Part shown: positions 37,212-45,663 of the stretch, one piece after another
Position numbering within the stretch: the stretch's first letter is position 1
Layout of the letters: each line of letters opens with the position of its first letter
Assembly (NCBI GenBank): GCA_013289795.1
Contig: JABCZH010000001.1
Span: 62,001-126,000 of the forward strand
Direction: 5' to 3'
DNA length: 64,000 nucleotides
Source: Acidobacteriota bacterium
GTDB taxonomy: Bacteria; Acidobacteriota; Terriglobia; Terriglobales; Acidobacteriaceae
Notes under the pieces: model-generated
What the model was told of the DNA's origin: nothing
Database searches by the model: none
The model's input: the letters and a program-made list of their open reading frames with translations, nothing else
Program-made: the position numbers and the translations under genes

Positions 37212-38210
37212 CTATCCCTTCAACATCTCCACAACTCGGTCAAAATCCTCAAGCGTCGCGTACTCAATCACGATCTTCCCTCTTCCCTTGCGATCGCTGA
37301 TGCGCACCCGGCAGCCCAGCGTCCGCTCCATCTCGGTCTGTATCGCGCGCACGTTGGGATCTTGCTCCTTATAAACCTGTGCCGGCGGAAAAGCTTCCTG
37401 CGGTAGGTTGGCCCGGTCCACCCGCTCAATCAATTGCGCGACCGACATTTTTCCGTCTATCGCTTCCTTCGCGATATAGGGGACCGAGTGCGAATCGGTC
37501 AACTGCAATAGCACCCGCGCCTCGCTGAACCCGAGCCGCCCATCCGCCAGATACTCCTGCACCTCAGACGGCAACCGCAGCAGCCGCATGTAGTTCGCGA
37601 CCGACGCGCGTGAGCACCCGGTGCGCTGCCCAATCTGCTCCTGTGTCAGCCCAAAGTCCCGGCTCAGCCGCGTAAACGCATTAGCCTGCTCCAGGCAATT
37701 CAGGTCCTGGCGTTGTAAGTTCTCGACGACGGTCATCTCCGCCGCCTGCTGATTCGAAATCTGCCGCACAATCGCAGGAATGACCAACTCGCCCGCCAGC
37801 TTCGCCGCCCGGCATCGCCGCTCACCCAGCACCAGGGTGAAACGTCCCGTCGAGGACAGCCGCACCACGATCGGCTGCACCACCCCGCTCACCCGGATCG
37901 AATCCGCCAACTCCTGCAACGCCGCGGGATCGAACGTCCGCCGCGTCTGATAAGGGTTCTCATCAATCTGATCGAGCTTGATATGGACCACCGCATCGCC
38001 CGGCTCCCGCTTCAACCCCACCGCGGCATGTAACTCAGGCAACACTACCGGCACAGCATCGCCGGCAACCGGCCCCATCGCCACCACCCGCGGCCCCGCC
38101 GCCGGCAGCAACGAATCCAACCCCCGCCCCAAAGCCCGCCGCTTCTCGATTGGTTTCTCAGCCGGCTTCTCAGCAACATGTTCCGTGATCTTCTCCGCTG
38201 TCGTAGTCAT
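37212..38210 (-). CDS. parB: Chromosome partitioning protein ParB
   Basis: 332 residues from the ATG at 38210 (MTTTAEKITEHV); the frame is open to 38252, but those codons read through an interspersed repeat and are doubtful. The ParB/Srx CTPase domain holds GERRCRAAK (about 165-173). A central HTH (about 205-235, LTQEQIGQRTGCSRASVANYMRLLRL) binds parS, and the C-terminal end forms the dimer zipper. It spreads from parS as a CTP-dependent clamp and works with ParA. parS sites lie about 1.4 kb away, between parA and rsmG. Confidence 0.95.
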   Translation of the reverse strand: MTTTAEKITEHVAEKPAEKPIEKRRALGRGLDSLLPAAGPRVVAMGPVAGDAVPVVLPELHAAVGLKREPGDAVVHIKLDQIDENPYQTRRTFDPAALQELADSIRVSGVVQPIVVRLSSTGRFTLVLGERRCRAAKLAGELVIPAIVRQISNQQAAEMTVVENLQRQDLNCLEQANAFTRLSRDFGLTQEQIGQRTGCSRASVANYMRLLRLPSEVQEYLADGRLGFSEARVLLQLTDSHSVPYIAKEAIDGKMSVAQLIERVDRANLPQEAFPPAQVYKEQDPNVRAIQTEMERTLGCRVRISDRKGRGKIVIEYATLEDFDRVVEMLKG

Positions 38211-38247
38211 CCTCAACGCTCCTAATCCCTTACTGGTTGATGGGTGC

Positions 38248-38332
38248 CCCATCCTAGCGCGTTCTGTGCGCTAGGGTGGGATTCCACAACTCCTTGTCAT
38301 CCTGAGGCGCGCGTACTTTGCGCGCCGAAGGA
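38248..38332. repeat. Two hairpin repeats between parB and parA
   Basis: CCCATCCTAGCGC (38248-38260) pairs with GCGCTAGGGTGGG (38268-38280) apart from one wobble. Next, GGCGCGC (38306-38312) pairs with GCGCGCC (38320-38326), flanked by TCCT and AGGA halves. The second matches the TCATCCTGAG...GAAGGATCT type of interspersed repeat common in Acidobacteriota. The rest of the 251-bp interval has no gene. Confidence 0.6.
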
Positions 38333-38461
38333 TCTGGGCGAGCCGCGCGAACGGGTCGCGTTCTTTGCGACCCGATAAATCGCGCGTTTGGCTCGCTTCC
38401 CTATTGGATTGCCGGATTCCACAAACCAGCCCGACCCGATCCCTACTCAATACATCGATGC

Positions 38462-39349
38462 TCATCGATCTTGTATATTGATCGTGATCAATTTATTCCG
38501 CTCCTTCATCCACCGCTTCCAGCGCGGCGCATTCACCGCTTGCTTCTCCTCGCCCGCCACTTCCGCCGCCGGCATCTCCTGCACATTCATCGTGTGCCCG
38601 AGAATCTCTTTCGCCAGTTGGATGTAGCTCTCCGCCCCCCGCGAGCGCACGTCATAAATAAGGACCGGCTTGCCATGGCTCGGCGCCTCCGCCAGCCGCA
38701 CGTTTCGCGGGATCACCGTCTTGCACAATTTGTCGCCGAAGTACCGGCTCAGCTCCGCCGTCACCTGCTGCGCCAGATTGGTCCGGTCGTCGAACATCGT
38801 AAGCACGACGCCTTCGACGGTAAGCCCAGGATTCAGCCCCGAACGGATCCGCTCGATCGTGTCGAGAAGTTCAGAAATTCCTTCGAGGGCAAAATACTCA
38901 GCCTGCATCGGAATCAGAACAGCGTCGGCCGCGACCAAAGCATTCAGCGTGAGCAGATCCAGCGCCGGCGGGCAGTCCATAACCACATAATGGAAGCGAT
39001 CGCGAATCGGCGCCAGCGCATCCCGCAAACGAAACTCCCGGCGCTCAGCCTGCACCAGCTCCAGATTCGCTCCGATAAGGTTTTTGTGCGAAGGAATAAG
39101 CCAGAGCTGCTCGAGCTCTGTCTTCTGAAGAGCGTCTTCGGCACGCGCCGAGCCCATCAAAAGATCGTAGGTGCTGATTCGCTCGGGATCTTTGGAAAAG
39201 CCCAAACCGCTGGTGGCATTCGCCTGGGGGTCCGAATCAAGAAGCAAAGTGTTGACTTCGGCGGCGGCAATTGAGGCGGCGAGATTGATGGCAGTCGTAG
39301 TTTTGCCCACGCCGCCCTTCTGATTGGCAACAGCGATGACGCGTCCCAT
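38462..39349 (-). CDS. parA: Chromosome partitioning ATPase ParA (Soj)
   Basis: 295 residues. Deviant Walker A KGGVGKTTT near residues 11-19, Walker A' LLLDSDPQANATSGLG, and VVMDCPPALDLLTLNAL Walker B region are all present. The C-terminal extension (about 255-295, Lys-rich) is longer than Soj. ParA forms ATP-dependent DNA-bound dimers that position ParB-parS. It precedes parB by about 250 bp on the same strand. Confidence 0.96.
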   Translation of the reverse strand: MGRVIAVANQKGGVGKTTTAINLAASIAAAEVNTLLLDSDPQANATSGLGFSKDPERISTYDLLMGSARAEDALQKTELEQLWLIPSHKNLIGANLELVQAERREFRLRDALAPIRDRFHYVVMDCPPALDLLTLNALVAADAVLIPMQAEYFALEGISELLDTIERIRSGLNPGLTVEGVVLTMFDDRTNLAQQVTAELSRYFGDKLCKTVIPRNVRLAEAPSHGKPVLIYDVRSRGAESYIQLAKEILGHTMNVQEMPAAEVAGEEKQAVNAPRWKRWMKERNKLITINIQDR

Positions 39350-39533
39350 TAAGTTTTTTCGGAGATGCCGAGAGCCACTTTGCAGAATAGTTCCAAGCAG
39401 CCCAGAAATGCAATGACGGATTTCGGTGCAGACTTGGCGTCAGGAGATTGCCTTGTAGGGCGAGAGAGTTGGCAGCTGCTGAGGGCCGCCTTTGCACAGC
39501 CGCTCATGTGAGAGACTTGAATGCGCGTGAGAC

Positions 39534-39549
39534 TGTTCCACGTGGAACA
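39534..39549. promoter_or_regulatory. parS site (perfect)
   Basis: TGTTCCACGTGGAACA is a perfect 16-bp palindrome, matching the conserved parS core (the Bacillus form is TGTTNCACGTGAAACA). It lies between parA and rsmG, the classic location. Confidence 0.92.
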
Positions 39550-39611
39550 TTCTGCCCGGTCAAAAATTGCAGCAAGCGAAAATCGGACGCCAGCGGAGCA
39601 TTCTATAGATG

Positions 39612-39627
39612 TGTTCCACGTGGAACT
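39612..39627. promoter_or_regulatory. parS site (one mismatch)
   Basis: TGTTCCACGTGGAACT matches 15 of 16 palindrome positions and lies 78 bp from the first site. Clustered parS sites nucleate the ParB complex. Confidence 0.88.
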
Positions 39628-39772
39628 GGCATCGTGGCTTAATGCGGCCGCAACTCATTGGCATGTTGTCCCACTTCGCCCATTCGATTTTGCCTTGTCT
39701 ATCTAGTTAAGACTGGAAATCGTGGTCGCATTCCACTTGTTATTAGCTTGATGCTTGGATCCTCTACGTGGC

Positions 39773-40432
39773 TTATTGCTCTCTGGAGCGGCCGATTAGG
39801 AGAACGCGGCTGGATGAGAGGGGGAGGGGGACGGGAGCGCACCAATCTGCGCCGGGAATAAGATTGGTGGCTCGGGCGGTCTGGGCTTGGCCGATCAGCA
39901 GGGCGAGGCGGCCTCCCGGGGCGACTAGGCGGGCGGCAACTGGGAGGGCTGACGAAAAGCGCTCGACGGCGCGGAGAGTTACGACGTCGGCCGGGGGACC
40001 GGGATAGGCTTCGGCGCGGCCGGGGACCATATTGATGTCCGTCAATGTGAGGGTGCGGGCCAGCTGGCGGAGGAAAGCTACCTTCTTCTGAGTCGATTCG
40101 ATCAGGGTGAGATGGATCGCAGGCGCCCAGAGTTTGATGGGGACGCCGGGGAAGCCGGCGCCGGAGCCGACGTCGATGAGGGAAGCGGGCTTGATGGGCG
40201 AGCCGCCCGTTCCCATACGATCGGGGAAGAGATGGCGGGCAGCGAACAGCGACTCGCCGAAGTGGCGGGTCACGATGGCTTCGGGCTGGCGGACGGAGGT
40301 GAGGTTGATACGGGCGTTCCAGCGCAGTAATAGATCGATGTATATCGATATACTATGGAGTTGGGCGGCGGAGAGGGCTCCGGACGTTGCCAGGAAGGGC
40401 TGGAGCAATTCGGTGATGCGGGAGGTCTCCAT
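39773..40432 (-). CDS. rsmG: 16S rRNA (guanine-N7) methyltransferase RsmG
   Basis: 219 residues. The GidB family motif IDVGSGAGFPGVPIKLWAP (about 88-106) is the SAM-binding loop, followed by LIESTQKKVAFLRQL. It methylates N7 of a G in helix 18 of 16S rRNA (G527 in E. coli). It lies upstream of parA-parB on the same strand with the parS sites between. The ATG at 40432 starts at METSRITELL, the usual short helix before the fold. Confidence 0.94.
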   Translation of the reverse strand: METSRITELLQPFLATSGALSAAQLHSISIYIDLLLRWNARINLTSVRQPEAIVTRHFGESLFAARHLFPDRMGTGGSPIKPASLIDVGSGAGFPGVPIKLWAPAIHLTLIESTQKKVAFLRQLARTLTLTDINMVPGRAEAYPGPPADVVTLRAVERFSSALPVAARLVAPGGRLALLIGQAQTARATNLIPGADWCAPVPLPLSSSRVLLIGRSREQ

Positions 40433-40507
40433 GGACGGAAAGATTGTAGAGGGTAGGTGGTAAATTTGCGAAACACTTGCCGACGCTCCGGAACGATCGG
40501 ACGAGAC

Positions 40508-40741
40508 CTACGGGATACTCAGCCGTGTGGCTGAGGAGGCCGTGATGGTTCCCAGATGCACGTGATTCGACATCAGACAATAGCCGAGCAGAGAAAGCCC
40601 ATCCAGTTCGCAGTGTTGACGTAGGAGCCCCAGGTAAGTGAGGCGATCGGCGTTACCGTCGAAGATTACTTGCCGGGCGTTGCCGCGCTGAGTAACATGA
40701 TGCGGAACACCGGCCATCACGACACGAGGCAGGCGAGCCAT
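40508..40741 (-). pseudogene. Truncated REP-associated tyrosine transposase (RAYT)
   Basis: Reads MARLPRVVMAGVPHHVTQRGNARQ... through LLGYCLMSNHVHL, nearly the same as the N-terminus of the intact RAYT at 46600-47304, then diverges and stops. The HVH metal-binding motif is kept but the catalytic tyrosine half is missing. The 3' break is close to the rsmG promoter region. A solo REP lies about 90 bp upstream of the fragment. Confidence 0.8.
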
Positions 40742-40826
40742 TGAAGTCAACTTATCAGATGGTGTGCACGGTTAGGAGAGCAGCGAGAGAATGCGCAGGC
40801 GTCATTTCCCGGATTGGGAGGATCAA

Positions 40827-40856
40827 ATGGGGTCAGTTCCGTCTGTCCCCGTATTT
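40827..40856. repeat. REP element (solo)
   Basis: GGGGTCAG-TTCCGT-CTGTCCCC hairpin, with one mismatch in the stem compared with the copies around the intact RAYT. Confidence 0.8.
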
Positions 40857-40904
40857 CTCCAACAGGTTGTGACTCCTGCCGATCATCAATAGAGGGCTTG
40901 TGCA

Positions 40905-41105
40905 GTGAAACGTTCCCAATTTGCGGTGCTAGGGCTATCGGTGGGTTCGCTGATCTACGGTGTTGGCGCTGTGGTCGCTATTGCTCGCTCGGTGCGATCT
41001 CATTGGGCTCCTGGGACGTTAGCGACGGTCGCATGGCCACTGATTTTGTGTTTCTTGTTCAGCATTGCCGCCCTTACAGTTCATCGGCGCACTGCGGGAA
41101 AGTGA
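40905..41105 (+). CDS. Small two-helix membrane protein
   Basis: 66 residues with two hydrophobic helices (about 8-28 and 40-58) and basic ends. ATG at 40905. No family is recognised. The next small gene starts four bases after its stop, suggesting a two-gene unit in the accessory zone. Confidence 0.5.
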   Translation: MKRSQFAVLGLSVGSLIYGVGAVVAIARSVRSHWAPGTLATVAWPLILCFLFSIAALTVHRRTAGK

Positions 41106-41108
41106 ACG

Positions 41109-41507
41109 GTGGCATGGGCATCTAACGTTCTTGCCGTGGTGGTCGCCCTCAGCCTGGCTTTCCTTGCTCTGTCACGAATGAGGTCGCGCTACCGGAGCCA
41201 GGTTGTAAGGCGGTGGCCCAGAGGCAGCGCAACCGTTGAGACGATCACCTACGCAAGCCGAGGCCACTACACGTACGTCTACGTTGTAGAGGTAAACTAC
41301 TCCTACACAGTGGATGGAGCCTTTTATTCCGGAGAGGCTGCTATTCCGGGGACATGGTGGAGAACGCCTCCTACAGACCAACTGGTTGGCAGGACGATTC
41401 AGGTATGTGTCAATCCCAAAGATCCGTCTGAATCCGTGATCGTATCGGCTTCCTTGCCCGGGCTAGAGGCTGCAACATGTCCCCCGTTCCTTGGCATTGA
41501 TCGCTAG
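41109..41507 (+). CDS. DUF3592-like membrane protein
   Basis: 132 residues from a GTG start. An N-terminal helix (about 5-22) precedes a soluble domain with GSATVETITYASRGHYTYVYVVEVNYSYTVDGAFYSGE and a GRTIQVCVNPKDPSESVI segment, matching the DUF3592 pattern (extracytoplasmic beta domain of unknown role). It follows a small membrane protein. Confidence 0.6.
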   Translation: MAWASNVLAVVVALSLAFLALSRMRSRYRSQVVRRWPRGSATVETITYASRGHYTYVYVVEVNYSYTVDGAFYSGEAAIPGTWWRTPPTDQLVGRTIQVCVNPKDPSESVIVSASLPGLEAATCPPFLGIDR

Positions 41508-41566
41508 CAACGGCATCTGACGATTTACAGTGGGACTACGACCTACTTCCACAACGCGGACTGGAG

Positions 41567-41648
41567 AATGCGGGGACAGACGGAACTGTCCCCAATTATC
41601 GCACCGGTTGGAAAACAATATGGGGACACTTCCGTCTGTCCCCGCATT
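41567..41648. repeat. REPIN copy A (82 bp)
   Basis: Two inverted REPs: ATGCGGGGACAGACGGAACT...CCCC at the left, and GGGGACACTTCCGTCTGTCCCC at the right, separated by about 30 bp that include CGCACCGGTTGGAAAACAAT. It is identical over 82 bp to copy B at 42419-42500. Confidence 0.9.
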
Positions 41649-41677
41649 TAAGGTTCGCGAATTAAGGGGGCCATAGA

Positions 41678-42079
41678 TTGGTAGCGTTGGGGAAACAGCG
41701 TAGCTTTTCAAATCGGACTCTGGATGTGTGCTTTCTGGTTGGGTCTGCACTGCTGGTCTGCATTCTGGGCGTGGGCGCGTTCGTGGTAACGGAAGTTCGC
41801 CACGTCAGCCCAATGTGGGTGCTTCTCAGTTTGATATCCATCGGATTCTTTGCGGGAGTCAGGGAGGAGTACCGAAAGGAATTTCGGTCCGTTCGATTCA
41901 TCTTCTTCGTCTGCGGCTGGCTTGCAATTAACTTGGTCGTATTTGTGGTCGTCCTCGGTTCGTTCGGCTGGCTCTACTTGATTCCGTCCCTCTTCTTGGA
42001 GCAAGTTCTCTTCTACATGACCGCCTACTGGCTATTCGGCCTGCAGCCGCCTTTGCGGCGACGGGATCGCCAAACCTGA
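41678..42079 (+). CDS. Hypothetical multi-pass membrane protein
   Basis: 133 residues with about four hydrophobic helices (about 16-38, 45-60, 72-95, 97-122). A TTG codon starts the frame; the exact start is uncertain. A REPIN lies immediately upstream. No homology recognised; low confidence that it is expressed. Confidence 0.4.
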   Translation: MVALGKQRSFSNRTLDVCFLVGSALLVCILGVGAFVVTEVRHVSPMWVLLSLISIGFFAGVREEYRKEFRSVRFIFFVCGWLAINLVVFVVVLGSFGWLYLIPSLFLEQVLFYMTAYWLFGLQPPLRRRDRQT

Positions 42080-42081
42080 AC

Positions 42082-42418
42082 AAACGGAACGACAGTGTAC
42101 ACACGGTGGCCGACCCGGTGAATGGAAGCTGGTCGTACGGCTATGACAAGTTCAGCAGAATATCCTCTGCAACGTGCAATGGTTCGTGTCCGTTTGCCAC
42201 GAGCAGCCAAACGTTGGGATTCACCTACGATCAGTACGGGAATCGATGGACACAGACGGCGACGCCGATGGGCTACAATCCAATGTTTCAGTTCGACACC
42301 AATAACCGGATCAAGCCTTTGTACGGGGTGATATACGATGCGGACGGAAATCTAACCAACGACGGGAACGGCAACACGTTCAGCTTCGATCCTGAAGGGA
42401 AGTTGACCGCGGGAGGAG
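42082..42418 (+). pseudogene. RHS/YD-repeat remnant
   Basis: The frame reads NDSVHTVADPVNGSWSYGYDKFSR, LGFTYDQYGNRWTQT and GVIYDADGNLTNDGNGNTFSFDPEGKLT, the classical YD-repeat pattern of RHS toxin-delivery proteins. It lacks the start of an RHS protein and is cut by a REPIN at its right edge. Only about 110 residues remain. It is probably a relic of an RHS cassette or a displaced C-terminal tip. Confidence 0.75.
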
Positions 42419-42500
42419 AATGCGGGGACAGACGGAACTGTCCCCAATTATCGCACCGGTTGGAAAACAATATGGGGACACTTCCGTCTGTCCCCGCATT
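42419..42500. repeat. REPIN copy B (82 bp), inside the RHS remnant
   Basis: Identical to copy A in all 82 positions. Its left end abuts the YD-repeat sequence and its right end lies 36 bp before the stop of the convergent TPR regulator, so its hairpins may also act as a transcription terminator. Confidence 0.9.
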
Positions 42501-42535
42501 TGTCGGTCCGCATTTGTCCTGGTCCGATATCAGCA

Positions 42536-44500
42536 TTACTGCGGCAAGCCAACTTTTCGGGTCAGTTCCTGGAATCGCGGATCAGTGCGCAGCGGATCAA
42601 ACTCCGGCGTCACTTTCAGGCCCGTGAGTTCATGCGAGTGCTGCGCATACGCTTTTTCCAGCCATACCAGCGCTTGTTCCTTGTCCCCCACTGCTAAGTA
42701 AGCCTTGGCGATCACCGGCGGATCCACCGGCTGCTTCCGATCCAACTCAAGCAGCTCTTCCAGTGCATGTTGTGCCTTGGCCGTCTGCCCACTGCGCCCG
42801 TAAATATAGGCGACGCTCGACAGATACCACGGGCCCGGCATCATCGGCCGCTGCCGTTCCAGATCGGCGAGCGCTTCCGCATACATCCCTTTCTCCGCAT
42901 AGGCAAAGGAGATCATGCGAGCCTTCGGGAAATTGGGGTCCATCTCCCGCACCGATTGCCACTTCTTTATCGCGGCATCGTATTGCCGCGAGAGGTAGAG
43001 GATGGCGCCGTTATCCGCGGCGATGATCAGTGAGAGCGGATCCAGTTGCCGTGCCCGCTCGCTCTCCGCCAGCGCTTCATCAAAGCGCCCACGCCACATC
43101 AGATGCTCAGCGTACCAGTGATGGGCTGTGGCATAGTTTGGATTCAGCTCGATCGCCCGGCGGAACTGTTTCTCAGCAGTTGCCCAATCCCAATCGTAAT
43201 TCTGGACAACCAACGCGAGCGCGGCGTGAGCCTCTGGCAAGCGGTCATCAATTTCCAGTGCCTTCAGAGCGGCGGCGCGTGCCTTGGCCGGGAACTCGGC
43301 CTGTGGGCGTCCGCTATAGCCGGGCATAAGAGCGTAGCAATCAGCGAGTCCGGCATAGGCGCGGGCGTAATTCGGGTCCTTGGTTGCAGCTTGCTCAAAA
43401 TATCCGATCGCTTCCTCTAAGCCCTCGACTGTCCTCTTGTTGAAAAAGTACTGCCCTTTCAAATACAGATCATACGCATCGTAATTTTGCGGCGACAAAG
43501 CGGCCTCCGGAGCAGCAGCGGGCTTAGAATCGCCCGGCTTCGAATTGCTCAATGTCAGCTGGACTTCGTCGGCAATCTCCGTCGCGATTTCAGCCTGCAA
43601 AGCGAGCAAGCTCCTGAGTTCCCGATCATATTGACGCGCCCAGATATGCGTTTGGTCTCTGGTTCGTATGAGCTGGGCCGTGATGCGAACGTTGTTCGCA
43701 TCACGTCGCACGCTACCCTCGACCACATACTCGACGCCCAACTCCCGGCCGATCTGGTCTAAAGAAGCTTGACTGCCTTTGTAATGCATCACGGAGGTGC
43801 GCGCGATCACCGCCAGCCGCGCGGGATCGAGATTCCCCAGCCGCGAAATCATCTCTTCCGTCAGCCCATCGCTGAAATAGTCCTGCGATGCATCTCCCGT
43901 GAGATTGGCAAACGGCAGAACGGCCAACACCGCCCTTCCAGAAGCCGCGTTCGATCGAACCGACGATGGAGCCGACGACCGCCTCCATTGCATCCCGATG
44001 CCGGCCACCGCAATCAGAACAGCGGCCAAGGCAATCGCCAGCAGCCAGCGTCGGTTGAATGACTTGTCGGCGGTTGGTTCCGCAAGGGCGGGCTGCCGAT
44101 TCTCGGCGACCTGCTGGGCAGGCGCCGCAACTGCTTCCTCTCTTTCGATTGCAGCGCCCGTTTCCACCGGTGCAATGAAACGGTATCCCCGGCCCGGAAT
44201 GGTCTGGATGAAACGCGGTTCCTCGGGGTCGTCCTTCAGGGTTTGGCGGATCTTGCTGATGGCGATGTTGATGCTGTTGTCTGTATCGAGGAAAACGCCT
44301 TTTCCCCAGACCTTCTCCGCAATCTGGTCGCGATCGACAAGCTGTCCCCATTGCCGCACCAGGAGCAGCAGAATATCCATCGGGATGCGCTCCAGCTTGA
44401 GCACACGACCGGCTCGGCTTAGCGTATAGGACTCTGCGTCGAGCTCGAAGTCCTCGCCAATCTTGATGGTTTTCGGGATTTTGACCGGCTCTGGTCCCAC
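42536..44500 (-). CDS. Winged-helix DNA-binding TPR protein (CadC-like signal transducer)
   Basis: 654 residues. OmpR-type winged helix at about 12-112 (LERIPMDILLLLVRQWGQLVDRDQIAEKVWGK... RGYRFIAPV); one transmembrane helix (about 150-170); an adenylate-cyclase-like TolB-N/FlgO-type domain (about 190-310, VLAVLPFANLTGDASQDYFSDGLTEEMISRL); then TPR repeats (about 345-625). This layout is the CadC/ToxR-like membrane regulators of Acidobacteriota, which couple an extracytoplasmic sensor to DNA binding. A GTG codon starts it. Its target is not known; the tectonin genes are divergent from it. Confidence 0.9.
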   Translation of the reverse strand: MGPEPVKIPKTIKIGEDFELDAESYTLSRAGRVLKLERIPMDILLLLVRQWGQLVDRDQIAEKVWGKGVFLDTDNSINIAISKIRQTLKDDPEEPRFIQTIPGRGYRFIAPVETGAAIEREEAVAAPAQQVAENRQPALAEPTADKSFNRRWLLAIALAAVLIAVAGIGMQWRRSSAPSSVRSNAASGRAVLAVLPFANLTGDASQDYFSDGLTEEMISRLGNLDPARLAVIARTSVMHYKGSQASLDQIGRELGVEYVVEGSVRRDANNVRITAQLIRTRDQTHIWARQYDRELRSLLALQAEIATEIADEVQLTLSNSKPGDSKPAAAPEAALSPQNYDAYDLYLKGQYFFNKRTVEGLEEAIGYFEQAATKDPNYARAYAGLADCYALMPGYSGRPQAEFPAKARAAALKALEIDDRLPEAHAALALVVQNYDWDWATAEKQFRRAIELNPNYATAHHWYAEHLMWRGRFDEALAESERARQLDPLSLIIAADNGAILYLSRQYDAAIKKWQSVREMDPNFPKARMISFAYAEKGMYAEALADLERQRPMMPGPWYLSSVAYIYGRSGQTAKAQHALEELLELDRKQPVDPPVIAKAYLAVGDKEQALVWLEKAYAQHSHELTGLKVTPEFDPLRTDPRFQELTRKVGLPQ

Positions 44501-44745
44501 GACTGGCCCTCAGGGGAGGGAGCCTCATTTTATCCCGTTTTTCCGGTTCTCCAACATTCCCTTGTCTTTCTTTGGTTTAGCGGTACAGGAAAAATTAAGG
44601 CGTCCGAAATGTGTCCTCTATTGAGCGAAAAGCGCCCCTTGCGGCAGGATGGCGCCCGTCTCTGGTTGGGAGAAATAAAGAGACCGAAACAGTTGCTGCT
44701 CCTGAAATCCTGACTCGCATGACAACTTTTAGGGGGGGAACGTCA

Positions 44746-45618
44746 ATGAAGAGAATGATGCTGTTACTTTGCTTGGCCGCGCTCGTCATCCCTGCCTCGG
44801 CTCAACATTTCAAACAGGTCACCGGCTTCACCGGAAGCATGCTCCAGGTCGCTGCCGGACGTAGTGAAGTGTGGGGTGTCAATAATACTGGTCAGGTCTT
44901 CAGGTTTACAGGGACTAAGTTCGCCTCTGTACCGGGGACGCTCAGCCGGATTGTCGTCGGCGGAGGCACGCTTAGCCAGAAAGACGAGATCTGGGGGGTG
45001 GACGAATCCGGCAACGTTTTCCAGTTCAACTACGGCAAAAAGTCGTTCACTCACATCCCAGGCTCCCTACAGCAAATCGCCGTGGGCGAGGGCGATATCG
45101 ACAGTTGCCACCCCTACGAGGTTTGGGGAGTCAACTTGGGCGACGCCATTTTCCGATACAACTACTGCACCAATAAGTTCGAACAGGCTTTCGGCTCTCT
45201 CGTCCAAGTCGCCACTGCAGGAGGCGGAGTCTGGGGGCTCAGCGGCGCTCAACAACTCTACGCATTCAATTTCAGCACTGGACAGTTCCAGTACGCCGGG
45301 GTCAACGGACTTGTATCCCTCGCCGCTGATAACAACGACGTTTGGGCTCTCAATGGAAGCGGAGTCACTTTCTCAGTGGGCGCTATCAACGGCGGTTACG
45401 GGTACAGCAACATTACAGGAACCATCGCTCAACTTGCCGCCGGAGACGATGGAATCTGGGGAATTGACCCGAATCAGAAGATCTATCGCTTTGACCCCGC
45501 TACCGGCTCCTTTGTCAGCGTCTCGGGCTTTCTTACGCAGATCGCCGTGGGTTCTGGCGCTGGCGTTTGGGGAGTGGCTCCGAATTCCGGAGAAGTTTTC
45601 ACGTTCGTTCGACCGTAA
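44746..45618 (+). CDS. Secreted tectonin-like beta-propeller protein, copy 1
   Basis: 290 residues from ATG at 44746, preceded by a G-rich ribosome site. Signal peptide at 1-19 (ends PASAQ). About five tectonin-type repeats, such as VAAGRSEVWGVNNTGQVFRFTG and VGEGDIDSCHPYEVWGVNLG, are predicted to form a beta-propeller. Tectonin-like proteins bind sugars, LPS or proteins at the cell surface in other organisms; here this is inference. Copy 2 lies 918 bp downstream and has the same length; both share the 5' leader. Confidence 0.85.
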   Translation: MKRMMLLLCLAALVIPASAQHFKQVTGFTGSMLQVAAGRSEVWGVNNTGQVFRFTGTKFASVPGTLSRIVVGGGTLSQKDEIWGVDESGNVFQFNYGKKSFTHIPGSLQQIAVGEGDIDSCHPYEVWGVNLGDAIFRYNYCTNKFEQAFGSLVQVATAGGGVWGLSGAQQLYAFNFSTGQFQYAGVNGLVSLAADNNDVWALNGSGVTFSVGAINGGYGYSNITGTIAQLAAGDDGIWGIDPNQKIYRFDPATGSFVSVSGFLTQIAVGSGAGVWGVAPNSGEVFTFVRP

Positions 45619-45663
45619 ATCCTGACTCGCGTGCCAAATTTCAGATTCAAAGAGGAAACGTCA

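Noticed and set aside
39350-39772. Replication origin between parA and rsmG
   Set aside because: The parS sites are clear but I saw no cluster of DnaA boxes (TTATCCACA-like) and no dnaA or dnaN.
41567-42500. CRISPR array formed by the repeated 82-bp elements
   Set aside because: Only two units, about 850 bp apart, with internal symmetry typical of REPINs and no cas genes.
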